DNA from: Limnoperna fortunei | Taxonomy: Eukaryota > Mollusca > Bivalvia > Mytilida > Modiolidae | Length of the DNA stretch: 64,000 nucleotides | Direction: 5' to 3' | Assembly: GCA_944474755.1 (NCBI GenBank) | Contig: OX104124.1 | Location: 9,326,437 to 9,390,436, forward strand | In this document: positions 41,966 through 53,770 of the stretch, piece after piece | Numbering within the stretch: the stretch's first letter is position 1 | Layout: each line of letters starts with the position of its first letter | Translations under genes and position numbers: made by a program | Notes under the pieces: generated by a model | Seen by the model: the letters and a program-made list of their open reading frames with translations, nothing else | Told to the model about the DNA's origin: nothing | The model's database searches: none

Positions 41966-42182
41966 GTAATGGGGTTTAACGCCTTTTGCAGAAATTCTAC
42001 AGCTATATAATGGCGTCCAATTTTTGTTAGGGGATAAAAGCCGGAGTACCCGGTTAAATCACCGACAAAAAAGAGGCAAATCCTTGTCAATTATAATTTT
42101 GGAGACGAGCATACCATGTAATACTTTAGGCCAGAACCCTCAACCTAAGTGTTGACTGGCACAAATAGAAGACTTTAAATAA
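41966..42182 (-). repeat. tRNA-derived SINE, copy 4 (decayed)
   Basis: Minus-strand tail GGCGTTAAACCCC and body ACCGGGTACTCCGGCTTT are clear. The tRNA-like head is degraded around AACCCTCAACCTAAGTGTTG. Confidence 0.7.
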
Positions 42183-42707
42183 CCCCTAGTTTTAGAGTTC
42201 CAGGGTCATCCCGCTGTGGTCATTAATGTTTAATTAACATAAATATGGCTTATCTGTAACAAACTTTAAGAGTTGGTTACAACACAGGGGCAATACGTTC
42301 TTTATCTATCTTATCACCCAGTGTAATAGTTTTATGAGTTATTGAGAGTTTAAGGAAAGGAAAGGTCTTGTTAGAACACATTTAACACAAGGTAGCGTAA
42401 TTAATACGATGAAGACTTATGTAATCCGAAAAACTTGGTTTTCGGGTTGAAATTTCTCGGCGAGTGACTAATACCTTAACAGCTTACTTAACAGGAGAAA
42501 GTTGTGCCTATAATGTACTATGGACTAACTAAATTTCCTTTACTGTATATGTGGATTGGATTGATGTGCAGTTTTCATAAAGAAATATAATGACTGTCAA
42601 TAAAAACGCAACACTAAAATTTGCATAAATATAATTTTATATAGAAACAACATCAGTATAAGCAACTGGTATACTTTAAAGTTCTGAACAATAGCAACAA
42701 ATCGACC

Positions 42708-42937
42708 CAAGTGTACGAAATCACGAAATTTAGAATCCAACGAAATATAATTATTTCCTCAATACGAGGATGATGCCCACGAATATAAATGAACCTGTAG
42801 TGCATAACCTATTTTCTTCCCAAGTGTTTGAAATCACGAAATTTAGAATCCAGCGAAATATAGTTATTTCCTTAATATGATAATGATGCCCACGAATATA
42901 AATGAACCTGTGGTGCATAACCTAGTTTCTTGACCCA
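42708..42937. repeat. 115-bp direct duplication
   Basis: Two tandem copies of CAAGTGTACGAAATCACGAA...GCATAACCTATTTTCTTCC with about 90% identity. The words TCACGAAATTTAGAATCC and GATGCCCACGAATATAAATG mark each copy. Non-coding. Confidence 0.8.
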
Positions 42938-43069
42938 TTATTTGTGTTGATTTGTGTTCCAAGAGCAGGTAAAAAACAATTAACATGACTTTAATAAAAA
43001 TTTCGGTCAGCCCTAAATAGCTACTGTTATCACGATTTTGTAAACGGAAACATTACACCCGCTTTATCA

Positions 43070-43500
43070 ATTTTCCAACCTTACCCCTATTACCCTCATT
43101 TTCCTCCATTATACCTGCATAATTATCTGCCCTTATCCCCATTTCCATCTTCTTATCCCTCAAATTACTTACTTCTTACCCACTGCCCTCCAAGTTAATC
43201 TTACTACAATCCCGTTATCCCGTTCCCCTCCCATTCCATTCCTCATTTAAGCATTCCTTATACGCCTTCCCTTCAGCCTTCCTTATCCCTTCATTATCCA
43301 CCATTCAGCCCACCGAAACCATATACTATTTTCCAGATTCCTCTTCCCACTTATCCCCTTCCCATACCATCCCATCTCCAACTTCCTTCCCTTTATCCCC
43401 ATTACCCTCCCTTTCTCACACCGTATCACCACTCTATTCACTCATCCTTATCTACATTCCCTCCTTAATCTATCTGCCAATTACCCTCCCGTTACATCCC
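43070..43500. repeat. G-poor pyrimidine-rich tract with TTATCCC words
   Basis: For about 430 bp the plus strand has very few G residues and is dominated by CCCTTATCCC, TTACCCTC and CCATTCC words. It looks like a degenerate heptamer-type repeat. Ends near CAATGCCGAATGACATTTTG. Confidence 0.85.
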
Positions 43501-43697
43501 CAATGCCGAATGACATTTTGAAGCTATATTTAGGCTTGAACCCTTGCTATAGGATACCGGTATTCCTGATGGTGCCTGGGGCATGTAAAAATAACCGTAC
43601 AGCCCAATGATAAGCACGGCCTAAAGAAAAATTGATTTCATTAACATATCGATGATTTAATTATATTATTATAATGCAAAGTTACGTTTCCTTCCTT

Positions 43698-43953
43698 CCA
43701 CTGGCCGAGTGGTTAAGGTAGTTCGTCTACTACTGATCACGTGGTCTGTCAACACTAAGGTTCGGGTTCGAGTCTCACTGCGGGCAGGGTGTACTAGACT
43801 CCAATCTTAATTGACAAAGATTGCCAGTTTTCCTACCGCAGGTCGGGGTCTTCTATGGGTACTCCGGCTTCCCCCCCCCCCCAATAAAAACTGGGTGCCA
43901 TGATTAACTGAACAAATGCTGAAAGTGGCAGTAAACACCAAACACAAACAATC
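43698..43953 (+). repeat. tRNA-derived SINE, copy 5
   Basis: A-box region TGGCCGAGTGGTTAAGGTAG, B-box region GGGTTCGAGTCTCACTGC, body GGTACTCCGGCTTC followed by a C run, tail GCTGAAAGTGGCAGTAAAC and AAACACAAAC. One of the best preserved heads in the window. Confidence 0.9.
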
Positions 43954-44264
43954 TGTTTCCTTTCTACAGTAAGATTACCAGTCTATTTGTTTCAAAATAT
44001 GTTTTACATAGCATATTCGGGGAAACATGACTGCACGTGTTTTATCGAAAATATATTTTCTCACACATTAAATGTTTATTGTTTTAATATCTACCTATCT
44101 ACATAATGTTGAAACAAAAACACAAAAATTAAAATAAAAACAGGAGTCGACAATTAATCCAACAAGATGGTCCTCAAGATTCTTGTTCTTGGTATGGGGC
44201 CTCTCGTTGCAACACACAACTGGAGCAGAATTACTTTATTAACTGAACAGAAATATTATAATAC

Positions 44265-44605
44265 CAACTACAGAGTACACAGAATACCAACTGCAGAGTA
44301 CACAGAATACCAACCACAGAGTACACAGAATACCAACTACAGAGTACACAGAATACCAACTACAGAGTACACAGAATACCAACTACAGAGTAAACAGAAT
44401 ACCAACTACAGACTACACAGAATACCAACCACAGAGTACACAGAATACCAACTACAGAGTACACAGAATACCAACTACAGCGTACACAGAATACCAACTA
44501 CAGAGTACACGGAATACCAACTACAGAGTAAACAGAATACCAACTACAGACTACACAGAATACCAACTACAGAGTACACAGAATACCAACTACAGAGTAC
44601 ATCTA
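44265..44605 (+). repeat. 23-bp minisatellite, about 15 units
   Basis: Unit AATACCAACTACAGAGTACACAG in near-perfect tandem, with variants (AAACAG, GACTAC, GCGTAC) that themselves repeat in a higher-order pattern of about seven units. Because 23 is not a multiple of 3, the frame 44167-44643 cycles through all three readings every 69 bp and still meets no stop. Confidence 0.93.
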
Positions 44606-44643
44606 TCCGTTTCACGTTAGCAGCATGGAAATTGAAAAATTAG

Positions 44644-45970
44644 GTTATCCTGAAGTAATATTGAACAGATGTATGAAAATATCGAGAATCATTTATCAAT
44701 ATTATTACATCCCCTTTAAAGGCTAAACAAATTAATGTCTTTGTTTTTGTTTTTGGAATTTTAATTAAACGCAGAATTTAATGGCAACATGTAAAGCCAT
44801 AAACACATTTCTTTAGCAAACTAAAGTCTATAGATATTCAAAGTATAAATTTCGACTGTCCATAATTTCCAATGCTACGGTAGTATACCCACAAAATAAC
44901 TACGGATCACGAATACAATTTGGAATCGGAGTTTACTAGCAAATGACTTAAAGTTGGAGTTAATCTTTACCATTAACCCGTAATATTCACATTCCTCAAT
45001 AAGTTTTCTCGGTGGTTGTGAATTTACGGCTAAAAGACGTCTTCGCACGTTATTATCAATTTTATCACAAGCAAATAAGTTCACTTGACTCTTTGATCTT
45101 CATTAATTGTTATCCTTTGTAATTACTTTTCAAATAAGTTTATGAGTTCCTTTCTTGTTAATCCTTGTCGTTTGCTGTGTTCGTGTTACTTACTTTCTGT
45201 TTTTGTGTTTATTTTTTTGGTTTTGAAATGGCCATAGATATGAATAATTTACTTTGAAATAAGTACCTATTAAATTCGACAAATATAGTACGGTATAGTA
45301 TGGAATGAAATGTTAAACATTGCTTTTGTGGGGTTTCCAGCTAAATGTTTTCTGTTTTTGGTTTTGGTTTTTTGTTTTGTGTCGTGTGTTTGTTAATCCA
45401 TATTTTTTATTTCCCCCTTGACTTTCGGTTTTTGTTGGTCGGTCGATTTCATGCTATTTTTCATAAAGACGTTTGTTGCTTGCACAAACACAAATTTCAA
45501 ACATAAGGCTCATATAAAGTGTGCATAAAGTGAACACCAAGTTTTTGATAACATTTCTAACCACCTTTAGATTTTTAGATTTGAATTGACAGTTAACACA
45601 TTTACTTTGTATGAGAAAGTTATTACGAATGTTTACTAGATTCAATTGATCTCTTCATACAATTCTGTTGTTTATTAATCCCCTTTATATAATATAATAA
45701 TTCAATTTTTACTATTGAAATAGGGTCGAAAAGTATCTTATTCAACATGCATTACATATATATAATATAAATAGTATATCACAATTGAGAGAGGTTTATT
45801 TTCAACTTTGTACACACATTTAAATTATTTGTTTAATAGTTATTTCCAGTAAAGCTATACGCAATAAGAAATAACAAATACAAATTAAAAAAGGCACAGA
45901 TCAATCTTCACTGTATAAAATAATAATATGGGCGTTTATAGCTCTGTTAAATTGTTATTATGAGTGTTGC
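44644..45970. other. Intergenic or intronic, nothing recognised
   Basis: AT-rich with a GTTTTTGGTTTTGGTTTTTT low-complexity patch at about 45350. A minus-strand frame at 44875-45084 (RRRLLAVNSQPPRKLIEECE) is not recognised. Confidence 0.4.
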
Positions 45971-45971
45971 T

Positions 45972-46208
45972 TCATGAATCGGGAATGAGTCTCTTACAAA
46001 CAAACTGATAAAGCCCAGTACACCTGATATCATCCCAAAGGGCATTATTTATATCAATTCCAGCACAATCAGCTAAACCTGCCGGTCCTGACGGTTCACC
46101 GCTGCTCCAGAACGAGGTCGATATCGGTGTATCATTACCGTTTACATCACGCCATACGAAAAGACCATTAGAACGAATAGCAGCCAACCAAACATAAGCC
46201 GTCGATAC
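45972..46208 (-). CDS. C-type lectin-like domain, terminal exon
   Basis: Minus-strand exon with acceptor ATTCATTTTCAG at 46209 and stop at 45972. It encodes about 78 residues: STAYVWLAAIRSNGLFVWRD, SFWSSGEPSGPAGLADCAGI, NNALWDDIRCTGLYQFVCKR. This is the C-terminal half of a C-type lectin fold: WLAA--S-G-FVW, W--GEPS in the calcium/sugar site region (EPN or QPD in classical lectins), then the WDD, C and F-C motif. The two visible conserved Cys and the last Cys fit. EPS instead of EPN makes the sugar specificity uncertain. The N-terminal half must lie upstream (higher coordinates) in another exon not identified. Probably secreted and part of the expanded bivalve lectin repertoire. Confidence 0.85.
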   Translation of the reverse strand, partial: VSTAYVWLAAIRSNGLFVWRDVNGNDTPISTSFWSSGEPSGPAGLADCAGIDINNALWDDIRCTGLYQFVCKRLIPDS

Positions 46209-46561
46209 CTGAAAATGAATCATAAATAAAATGATATTAATAATTAAACAAAATTTACCTTAACCTTTAAATTAATCGTTATTAGGGTCTACAAATCAGC
46301 GTACTCAGTAACTTGTAAAGTACATAAAAGTGAAAAATAAATGTATCATTGTATATTGTATCACGTGCTATTATCAATATTTATAAACAACAAAAGATGC
46401 ATTTAAAACCTATATTATACATATGAAATCACTATCACTTCTGAGATCTACATTATGCAATAAATAATCCTGGATATTAAGAAATAAAAAAATTTACGAA
46501 ATCGGTTATGAATACGTAGATACAAGAAAAGTTGGCAAAATGACAAAAAATATTAAAAAAA

Positions 46562-46820
46562 GGCCTCGGTGGCCTAGTGGTTAAGATAGTTCGTCTACTA
46601 TTGATCACGTTGTCTGTCAACACTGAGATTGCGGGTTCGATTCTCACTGCAGGCAGGGTGTACTCTACTCCAATCTTAATTGACTAGGATTGCCAGTTTC
46701 GGGGTTCTCACCGGGTATTCCGGCTTTCTCACCCAATAAAACCTGGACACCATGATATAGCTGAAAAATTGCTGAAAGTGGCGTTATAACATCATTAAAA
46801 CAAAACAAACAAACAACAAA
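46562..46820 (+). repeat. tRNA-derived SINE, copy 6
   Basis: Best preserved copy: GCCTCGGTGGCCTAGTGGTT, B-box GCGGGTTCGATTCTCAC (46631-46647), body CACCGGGTATTCCGGCTTTC, tail GCTGAAAGTGGCGTTATAAC and CAAACAAACAAC. It lies upstream of the lectin exon. Confidence 0.92.
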
Positions 46821-48040
46821 AAAGAATGGAAACTAGAAATTAGAAGAAAAACACGATGAACAAGCACCAGTTATAAATTTGAGTATAAAGTAGCTATAAA
46901 AATAAGTATTTTCAACCGAACGAATTTTTTTTTCTTTTTATTCGTGAGTGTTTCAGAACAATGGCGCGGGAATATTTTGTGTGTTTCCATTGCAATGAAA
47001 AAATTATCAAATTTCACTAGAAGTTCTCTTCTCCTAAGAATTTTGTGAACAAAATAGGTTTGATTTTGCTCTGACCCGGCGTTAATCCGAAGAACAAACT
47101 ATTTGTCAATTAGAAAATAAGATTTTTTTCTGACGTAAAACCTGCAAAGACAAATTCGCTTTCAATATTTATTTACTTGATGTATCGCATCACATTGTAG
47201 ATACTTTGTTGCAGAGGCGAATGACTAATGAAACGTTTGGCGTGCAATGGCTGTTGATGTTTTTCGTTTAATTGTTAGGAACATAATGATAAAAATCGTG
47301 GAAGAAGCACATAATCATTTTACCGAGATCGTTTAATGGATTTTACCAGAGACATATAATTATAGAGATTGGCAACTTGTCGTAACAACCAATGAAATGC
47401 AATCGATCTCCTCGGGCCCTAACGTACAGACGAGACTTTACGATAGTTTGCATCCGCCATTTTGTTGCGGATGAAAACAATTGGATACGTGTAAGGGAAT
47501 CAACTCAAAGTTAATAAAATTTCCCAAAAGAAACAAAGTTAATTAAGTCAAAAAGGTAAGCAATGGTAAGTAAATAATATAAAATGCATAGATTTACCGC
47601 AGGTTTTATAAAACGTGTTTTTGTTTACCGGTACAACACTGTAAATGGGTATTTGAATCAATGTTCGTGCACTACGTCTGTATTTATAGTCCTGAATTTT
47701 GACCGACCACATCATGTAGTTGTGTGGGAAATTTTTGTTCAATATTTTATTTTTTATAACATCTTTGTTTACAGTATTATTGCTTTAATATTTAATTATT
47801 CGAGCAAATATAAGAATAAGATTGTTGGTGAACGTTGCGTTGTGCACTGTCAGTCTGAAAAGGGAGGGGGCGTAGCATTGGGTATTTTTATTTTTTTTTC
47901 AGCAATTCACAAAATCAGATTGCACTCGTTGTGTTAAAATATATGTATTTATTTATATAGTTTCGTCAACACCAATTCCAAAATGTACACTATAATATTG
48001 TCATCAAATGTCATCTACTGCAATTTCCATTTTTAATTAC
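46821..48040. other. Intergenic or intronic, no gene supported
   Basis: A possible promoter-like patch at 47380-47480 holds AACCAATGAAATG, GGGCCC and CCGCCATTTTGTTGCGG (YY1-like), with a donor-like AAAAAG|GTAAGC at about 47551. The plus frame at 47584-47937 has no recognised motif. Confidence 0.35.
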
Positions 48041-49010
48041 AAAGTCAACAAAAGCCTTCTATTTTGTTCTGTCATGACTAGCATGACTTTGCAAACTCGT
48101 CAAAATTTGTTAAGAAAAGCTCTAAAACATATATTTTTCTATTTGTACACAGGAAATCTGGGTCTAGATTGTAAATAACACTAGAATGACTTTGAAAACT
48201 CCTTTTTCACCTTTCAGTAAAAACACTCAAAGTATGTTATATTTGTATCTTTACATCATATACCACACAGTATAGAAAGTCATTATTCAATTCAAATTGA
48301 AATTAAAAGAAATAAAACTCTAAAACATGTGTTTTCTATATTTTGACCAACCGAAATCTGGGTCTAGATTGTAAATAACACAAGCATGACTTTGCAAACT
48401 CTTTGTTCACCTTTCAATAAAAACAACCCAAAACATGTTCTATTCTAATCTTTACACCATATACTACATAGTTTAGAAAGTCATTATTCAATTCAAATTG
48501 AAATTTAAAAAATAAATCTCTAAAACATGTGTTTTCTATATTGTTTCTATATTTTGACCAACCGCAATCTGGGTCTAGATTGTAAATAACACAAGCATGA
48601 CTTTGCAAACTCCTTTTTCACCTTTCAATAAAAACACCCAAAACATGTTCTATTCTCATCTTTACACCATATACTACATATTATAGAAAGTCATTATTCA
48701 ATTTAAATTGAAATTTAAAATAATAAAACTCTAAAACATGTGTTTTCTATATTTTGACCAACCGAAATCTGGGTCTCGATTGAAAACAACACTAGCATGA
48801 CTTTGCAAACTCTTTTTTCACCTTTCAATAAAAACACCCAAAAACATGTTCTATTCTCATCTTTACACTATATACTACATAGGATAAAAGTTCATAATTC
48901 ACTTCATATTGATATTTAAAAAAATACAGTTTTCAACCATGTCTTTATTTAATATTTTTTTCTTTGATTGTAAATAACACTAGCATGACTGTGAACTCCG
49001 TTTGTACCTT
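48040..49010. repeat. About 200-bp satellite, 4-5 units
   Basis: GGGTCTAGATTGTAAATAAC recurs at about 48161, 48361, 48572 and 48771 (spacings 200, 211, 200). Each unit contains GCATGACTTTGCAAACTC, ACATGTGTTTTCTATATTTT and AATTCAAATTGAAATT. The 211-bp unit has an 11-bp internal duplication (TTTCTATATTG). The outer units decay. Confidence 0.92.
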
Positions 49011-49302
49011 TCTATAAAACGCCTCTTTTCTGTACAATGTGTATTACATAGTATTTACATTTATTGTTCATTTCATTTAGAATTTTTTCTAAAATAAGCA
49101 TTTTTTTCACCCAACTTGACTGTAGTTTAATTTGACTATCTCTTCCTATTTTTTTTCTAAGGTACCTTCAGGATCAAACCCCAACACCAAAAAAAATTCC
49201 ATACACATTGCAAAATAAAAACAAGTAAAGCACACAACACACTATAATGTGTAATGGCTGGCAACTTTCAGTAGAAGAAGAGAATACAATTCTAAAATGA
49301 AA

Positions 49303-49352
49303 CAGAGTGTCATTATATAGCTGAAAAATGGTGTAAAACTCAATTCAAACAA
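49303..49352 (+). repeat. SINE tail fragment
   Basis: CATTATATAGCTGAAAAATGGTGTAAAACTC, the last 45-50 bp of the SINE family only. Confidence 0.5.
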
Positions 49353-49399
49353 TCTATAGCAGAATTGTGCAAAATTATGGCAGAAAGGTAAATACAATG

Positions 49400-51000
49400 G
49401 AGACAATGCTTCCGATATAGTTTAGAGGTATGGCCTCTAAAACCTGTTTTCATAATTCTTATACAGACAGGACATTGAAAACTACTATTTTCACATTTAG
49501 ACCGTTTGGCACATGTTTGGAATCTCTATCGTCTACAAAATACAATATCTCTAAATTTGTGCTGCCAGTGGCGAAGACAGGGTCTAAATGTTTTGAAAGC
49601 CTTGTTCTCGGCAAAGGACGCTGTAGGCCCCAATGGGTGCAGAGAAAAGCTCTAGTAATGAGACTCCCGCTTCCCCCGGATGATACAGAGATCAACATTT
49701 AATTACACGTTTCTGTATAGATCTATCCAGTGCTTGGCTGCCGACAAAGAATGCAAAAAAAAAACAATTTAGGCCTTGTGAGGGCAATCGTGGGTTATCA
49801 ATAAATATTATTTATTAAGAATAATTCTCATAACAGTCAAACGAAGATGGAGATAATTTATTAATTAATGAATTAATTTACCGCAACAATTATCTGTTAA
49901 TAAATCGATATTTTCTTGACGCCGAACAGACGAAAATTTTGTGTTATAGAAAAAACATTACCGGATATAAAATAGATATAAAAACAACATCAATTATGCG
50001 ACCCTCTTTAAATTAATAATCTCATATTTAAAACATGGATATATTCTTCAATTTGATTGCATCGGTTGTTAAAGAAAACCACCCTCCGGCACAGAGAACA
50101 TAACTGGTTCCCAGATATAACCTCTGCCACATTTACTGCGGGACTACATTTGTCGTCTTCCCATGACGTTTGTAAACAAAAAATGATGTTTGTAAAATAA
50201 TACACGAGATCTTATTTATTTTATGTAGTCTATTTATACAGTTTTGCTACAGTTTTACCTTAAATTTCGTTCATTTTGTATGCGAAGCTTTTCCGCCATG
50301 AGAAATAACTCTCATGGTGTCAATCAATGTGTGGCAGAGGTGATTGTGATGATTGAAGGAAAACCAGCGGTAGTTCTTCTCCCTTGTTATAATCACGTAA
50401 GTCAGGTAATATCGAGTGGTGCCGCTTTGTTTTGCTAGATTTTGACCAGTTGCCAATCTCTGTAATTATATGTCACTAATTATATAATTTTACGATTAAT
50501 TTTGATGGGTGTCTTCGTCGAGGTCCGCGTTCGTCAAACAAAAACAAACAATGGCCTCTGTAATGGCATTCATGGCGTGCAGATACAAGACTTCCAAGTG
50601 GGGTACTGGAGTTTGCCAACGTTACATGCTGCCTTGCTGCTAGTAGGACATATGCTGCCGGGTTCTTCGACCAGGTGTGAAATAACTCCTGCGACAGTAC
50701 AGTTGCAATTAAAATGCACATTACATACAGCAAATAGCTTCGGAGACTTAGACACTCGATTAAAAACTATACTCTAAATTTGATGTGCTTTAAACTCCTT
50801 GAGACCACAACCATGGTAAAAAAAAGATTAATGTACGAGCAACACGCGACCAACGTCATAATCGATCAAATTTATTGTGAAGTCACAGTCAACTTTGTTC
50901 CAGAACAGGCAGTTTATTACAGACACGGTATAGACTGTAGATACTGTAAACATCTCTGGATTAAACAATGTATAAATATAATATAATACAAATAATTGTT
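49400..51000. other. Several open frames, none recognised
   Basis: Relatively G+C-rich for the window, with frames on both strands: 49459-49698 minus (PLPRTRLSKHLDPVFATGST), 50008-50205 minus (DKCSPAVNVAEVISGNQLCS), 50244-50438 plus, 50502-50777 plus, 50476-50733 minus. None has a recognisable domain or clear splice borders. 50435-50475 matches 47343-47375 in inverse (GACATATAATTACAGAGATT). An unrecognised mobile element is possible. Confidence 0.3.
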
Positions 51001-51774
51001 TGTATTTATTTCGTATTAGATTAAATAGTTAAAAAATAAAACTATTATAGGTTTTAATAGTTTTATTGAGAATTCTCACAAATTTGGAGTTTGAAATGCT
51101 TTGCAGATCACATGTTTTGGATACAGACATCCTCTTGGACTCGCATGAATGGACTGTACATTACAACTAATAAACATAAACAATTGTAAAGAGGCTCACT
51201 AAGCGTTTACAGATAACTATTAAATATTCTGAAATGATAGCTAGAACCACATGCAACGTTTACATGCATCATTTGCAAATTCATTCCTTACTAGCCATTA
51301 TTAAAGCGACTAGTTTGGCATAAGAATATTAGCAGAATTATGAAATGATTTAATTAAAATATAAAATTACGAAATTATTGATGGATAATGATTTATCATT
51401 GTTTTAACACTGATAGGCATCCCGTTGTAAAACAATGATAATCCACGGCCTCTGTGAATTATTTCTGTTCTATTCTAATATGATAATCACGGCACATTTA
51501 GGATATTGACGGTTCCCATAGCCAACGTTTTTTTCGTTAAACTGGCTATTTCGTCAATTTTTTTCACACAATATATTGCAACAGACAATTATAACGACTG
51601 TCGCTATTTATAAGATTAATACATAATACGCATCTGCTTTCCGGTGGGAGTACTATTTTGTAATTGGAACATCCTTAAAGACACGTCCTCCTCGTCGCGC
51701 ATTGCTCAAATATAAATCATTTTTAAATCATGGTTGTGGTTTCAAAGTGTTTAAAGCACGTCATATAAGAATAT

Positions 51775-51835
51775 TTTCATTAAAATAAATTAATTTTCAT
51801 TAGAATAAATTAATTATCATTAGAATAAATTCATC
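51775..51835. repeat. 20-bp tandem repeat, 3 units
   Basis: TTCATTAGAATAAATTAATT-type units in tandem. Confidence 0.85.
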
Positions 51836-51946
51836 TTGTCGTTTCGACAGGGGTAATTACAATCAGTTTTATGTAAACGATGGTACAGCCGGTGGGGTAG
51901 ATCCTAACTGTTCTAACTAAATTCTGAAAATAGAACGTGATAAAAA

Positions 51947-52145
51947 ATGTACATTGGACAGCACGTGAATAGACAAAATTGTCAAATAGAAAAAATTCCC
52001 CAAAAATGTTCAGTGGACGATTGTCAAAAAAAAACAAAATGTCTAGAAGACGATTGTCAAAAGTGCAAAATATCCAGTAGACAAAAATGGTCAAAAGAAC
52101 AAAAAGGTCCATGTCCACGGGACAGAAATTGTCAAACTAATGTCA
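51947..52145. repeat. Degenerate 30-bp-class minisatellite
   Basis: The words GACAAAATTGTCAAATAG, GACGATTGTCAAAA (twice) and GACAAAAATGGTCAAAAGAA repeat at about 30 bp. The open frame here (DDCQKKTKCLEDDCQKCK) reflects the repeat and is probably not a gene. Confidence 0.6.
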
Positions 52146-53320
52146 AATAGACTGACATTTATTCAAAGATGCCAAAAACTGCAAAAGTTAACCTAAGGAT
52201 CAAAATCTCTACCGTCATTTATTTTACTCTTCGATTTAAAGATAACTGAAAGCAGTCCAAATCTCTGTTCTACCAGAATCCAATTTCACCCAACTTTTTA
52301 CATGATCAACAGTTATATACGTACCATTATCAGTTATTATATTAATTGTACCAGTTGACGTTTAAGCTCTTAACATGATCAATTGTTGTATATATTACAA
52401 CGTAAAAATATCACTCATGTTGTATCACATATCATAATTTGGCGGGACTTTAAAACTCCAATACATCATTCAATCATAATCAATTGCCACATATTGTACC
52501 ACGTGGCATAATCAATTTTCTAAATTCTAAGTCTTACAGGTATTTTATTTAATTCCGTTACAATCCAGTTGTATTCAGCTTGGCTGTCGATCCTTATCAA
52601 AAAACCATTTACTCCGCTACATAAATTCTGTAATATTAAAAAAATCCTTTTTAGAATTAAAAAATATTGCAACGTACTAATTAAGAGATATATCTGTTGG
52701 GCATATGACTGAACTTTACATTACATAATTAAACAAAAAAAGCACTTAACTTATCTTCCTGGCATGTATACTTGTATTAACCTTACCCTTTTATTAAATA
52801 AATTCTCAACGCAACCAGTAATCAGTTGTGTAAATAATAATAGATAAACGCCGCTACTTTCTTCACAGACATGACGACACTATATCTCAGGAGATCCAGG
52901 GTTTGGCTTCTGGTCGTCCTTAAGATAATATATTTGGATTTGATCTTGTATTTATCATAAGGAAAGATTTACAGTCTTTGTCATCTCATTGGCGTGTTTA
53001 ACGATGATTTCGACAGCTACCAAGGATCATATCACTTCCTTATAGAATATTCCACACTGTTAAAGAAGCTAATCAAATTTCCTGCCTATCTATCCACCTC
53101 TCTCCCGAACAATTTATTGTTTTTATTAAGTAGATCTCGTCCTAAACAAAGCTACTATAGTTTCACAACAATTAAAGTAGTAAATTTAACACTCATCAGT
53201 TTGTTCTTTTCTTTGCTGTGACTTGACCTAGTAAATGAATACTTAAAACTAAGACGAGGGCGATAAATCATACAGTTTTAAAGGTTAAATTGTGGGTACC
53301 ACAAACATATTTAATGCATA
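52146..53320. other. Intergenic, nothing recognised
   Basis: AT-rich. A loosely repeated ATGATCAA-TGTT-TATA phrase occurs at 52300-52500. No gene supported. Confidence 0.4.
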
Positions 53321-53321
53321 A

Positions 53322-53431
53322 ATTAAATGCTCCCTGCCGCGCTGTGAGACTCGAACCCGTAATCTCAGTGTTGACAAACCACGTGATCAATAGAAGATGA
53401 ACTACCTTAACTACTAGGCTACCGGGGCCCC
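53322..53431 (-). repeat. tRNA-derived SINE, copy 7 (head only)
   Basis: Minus strand: GGCCCCGGTAGCCTAGTAGT, then ATTACGGGTTCGAGTCTCAC (B-box). Only the tRNA-like 110 bp remain. Confidence 0.85.
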
Positions 53432-53647
53432 AAGGTGATACTGTACCTGGTCCAGTATTTGACAGCAAGAAGAACAAAGATAAATCTGAATTAATATTTA
53501 TGTTGTATTGATAGTTAGCGCTATGGTTGAAAACATTATTTCAGTTACTTCGTGTTAATGATGCAGGACCGTCCCTGAATATCCATATTCCAGTAAATGT
53601 ATGTCAATTATTTACTATTAGTTAACAGAGTAATGAAAATCCTTATA

Positions 53648-53770
53648 CCAGTAAATTTATGTGAATGACCGTATTAATTGTAAACAGGATAATGAAATTC
53701 CTTATATTAAGGAAAAAGGATTGTCATTATCCCGTTTGCTACCAATACATTATTCACATAAATTTCCTGG
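53648..53770. repeat. 123-bp hairpin with ~57-bp arms
   Basis: The left arm CCAGTAAATTTATGTGAATG... and the right arm ...TATTCACATAAATTTCCTGG pair imperfectly through GGATAATGA/TCATTATCC down to a short loop at TTATATTAAGGAAAAAGG. Foldback element or local inverted duplication. A partial third copy (CAGTAAATGTATGTCAAT) precedes it at 53590. Confidence 0.75.

Noticed and set aside
43070..43500. Interstitial telomere repeat
   Set aside because: The words are TTATCCC/TTACCC-like and irregular; no run of CCCTAA or TTAGGG is present.
43698..43775. tRNA gene
   Set aside because: A- and B-box-like sequences are present, but the same unit with a common non-tRNA body and tail occurs eight times, so it is a SINE head.
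44167..44643. 158-residue protein gene
   Set aside because: Almost entirely a 23-bp minisatellite read in rotating frames; no splice or homology support.
48040..49010. CRISPR-like array
   Set aside because: Whole 200-bp units repeat without unique spacers, and the setting is eukaryotic.
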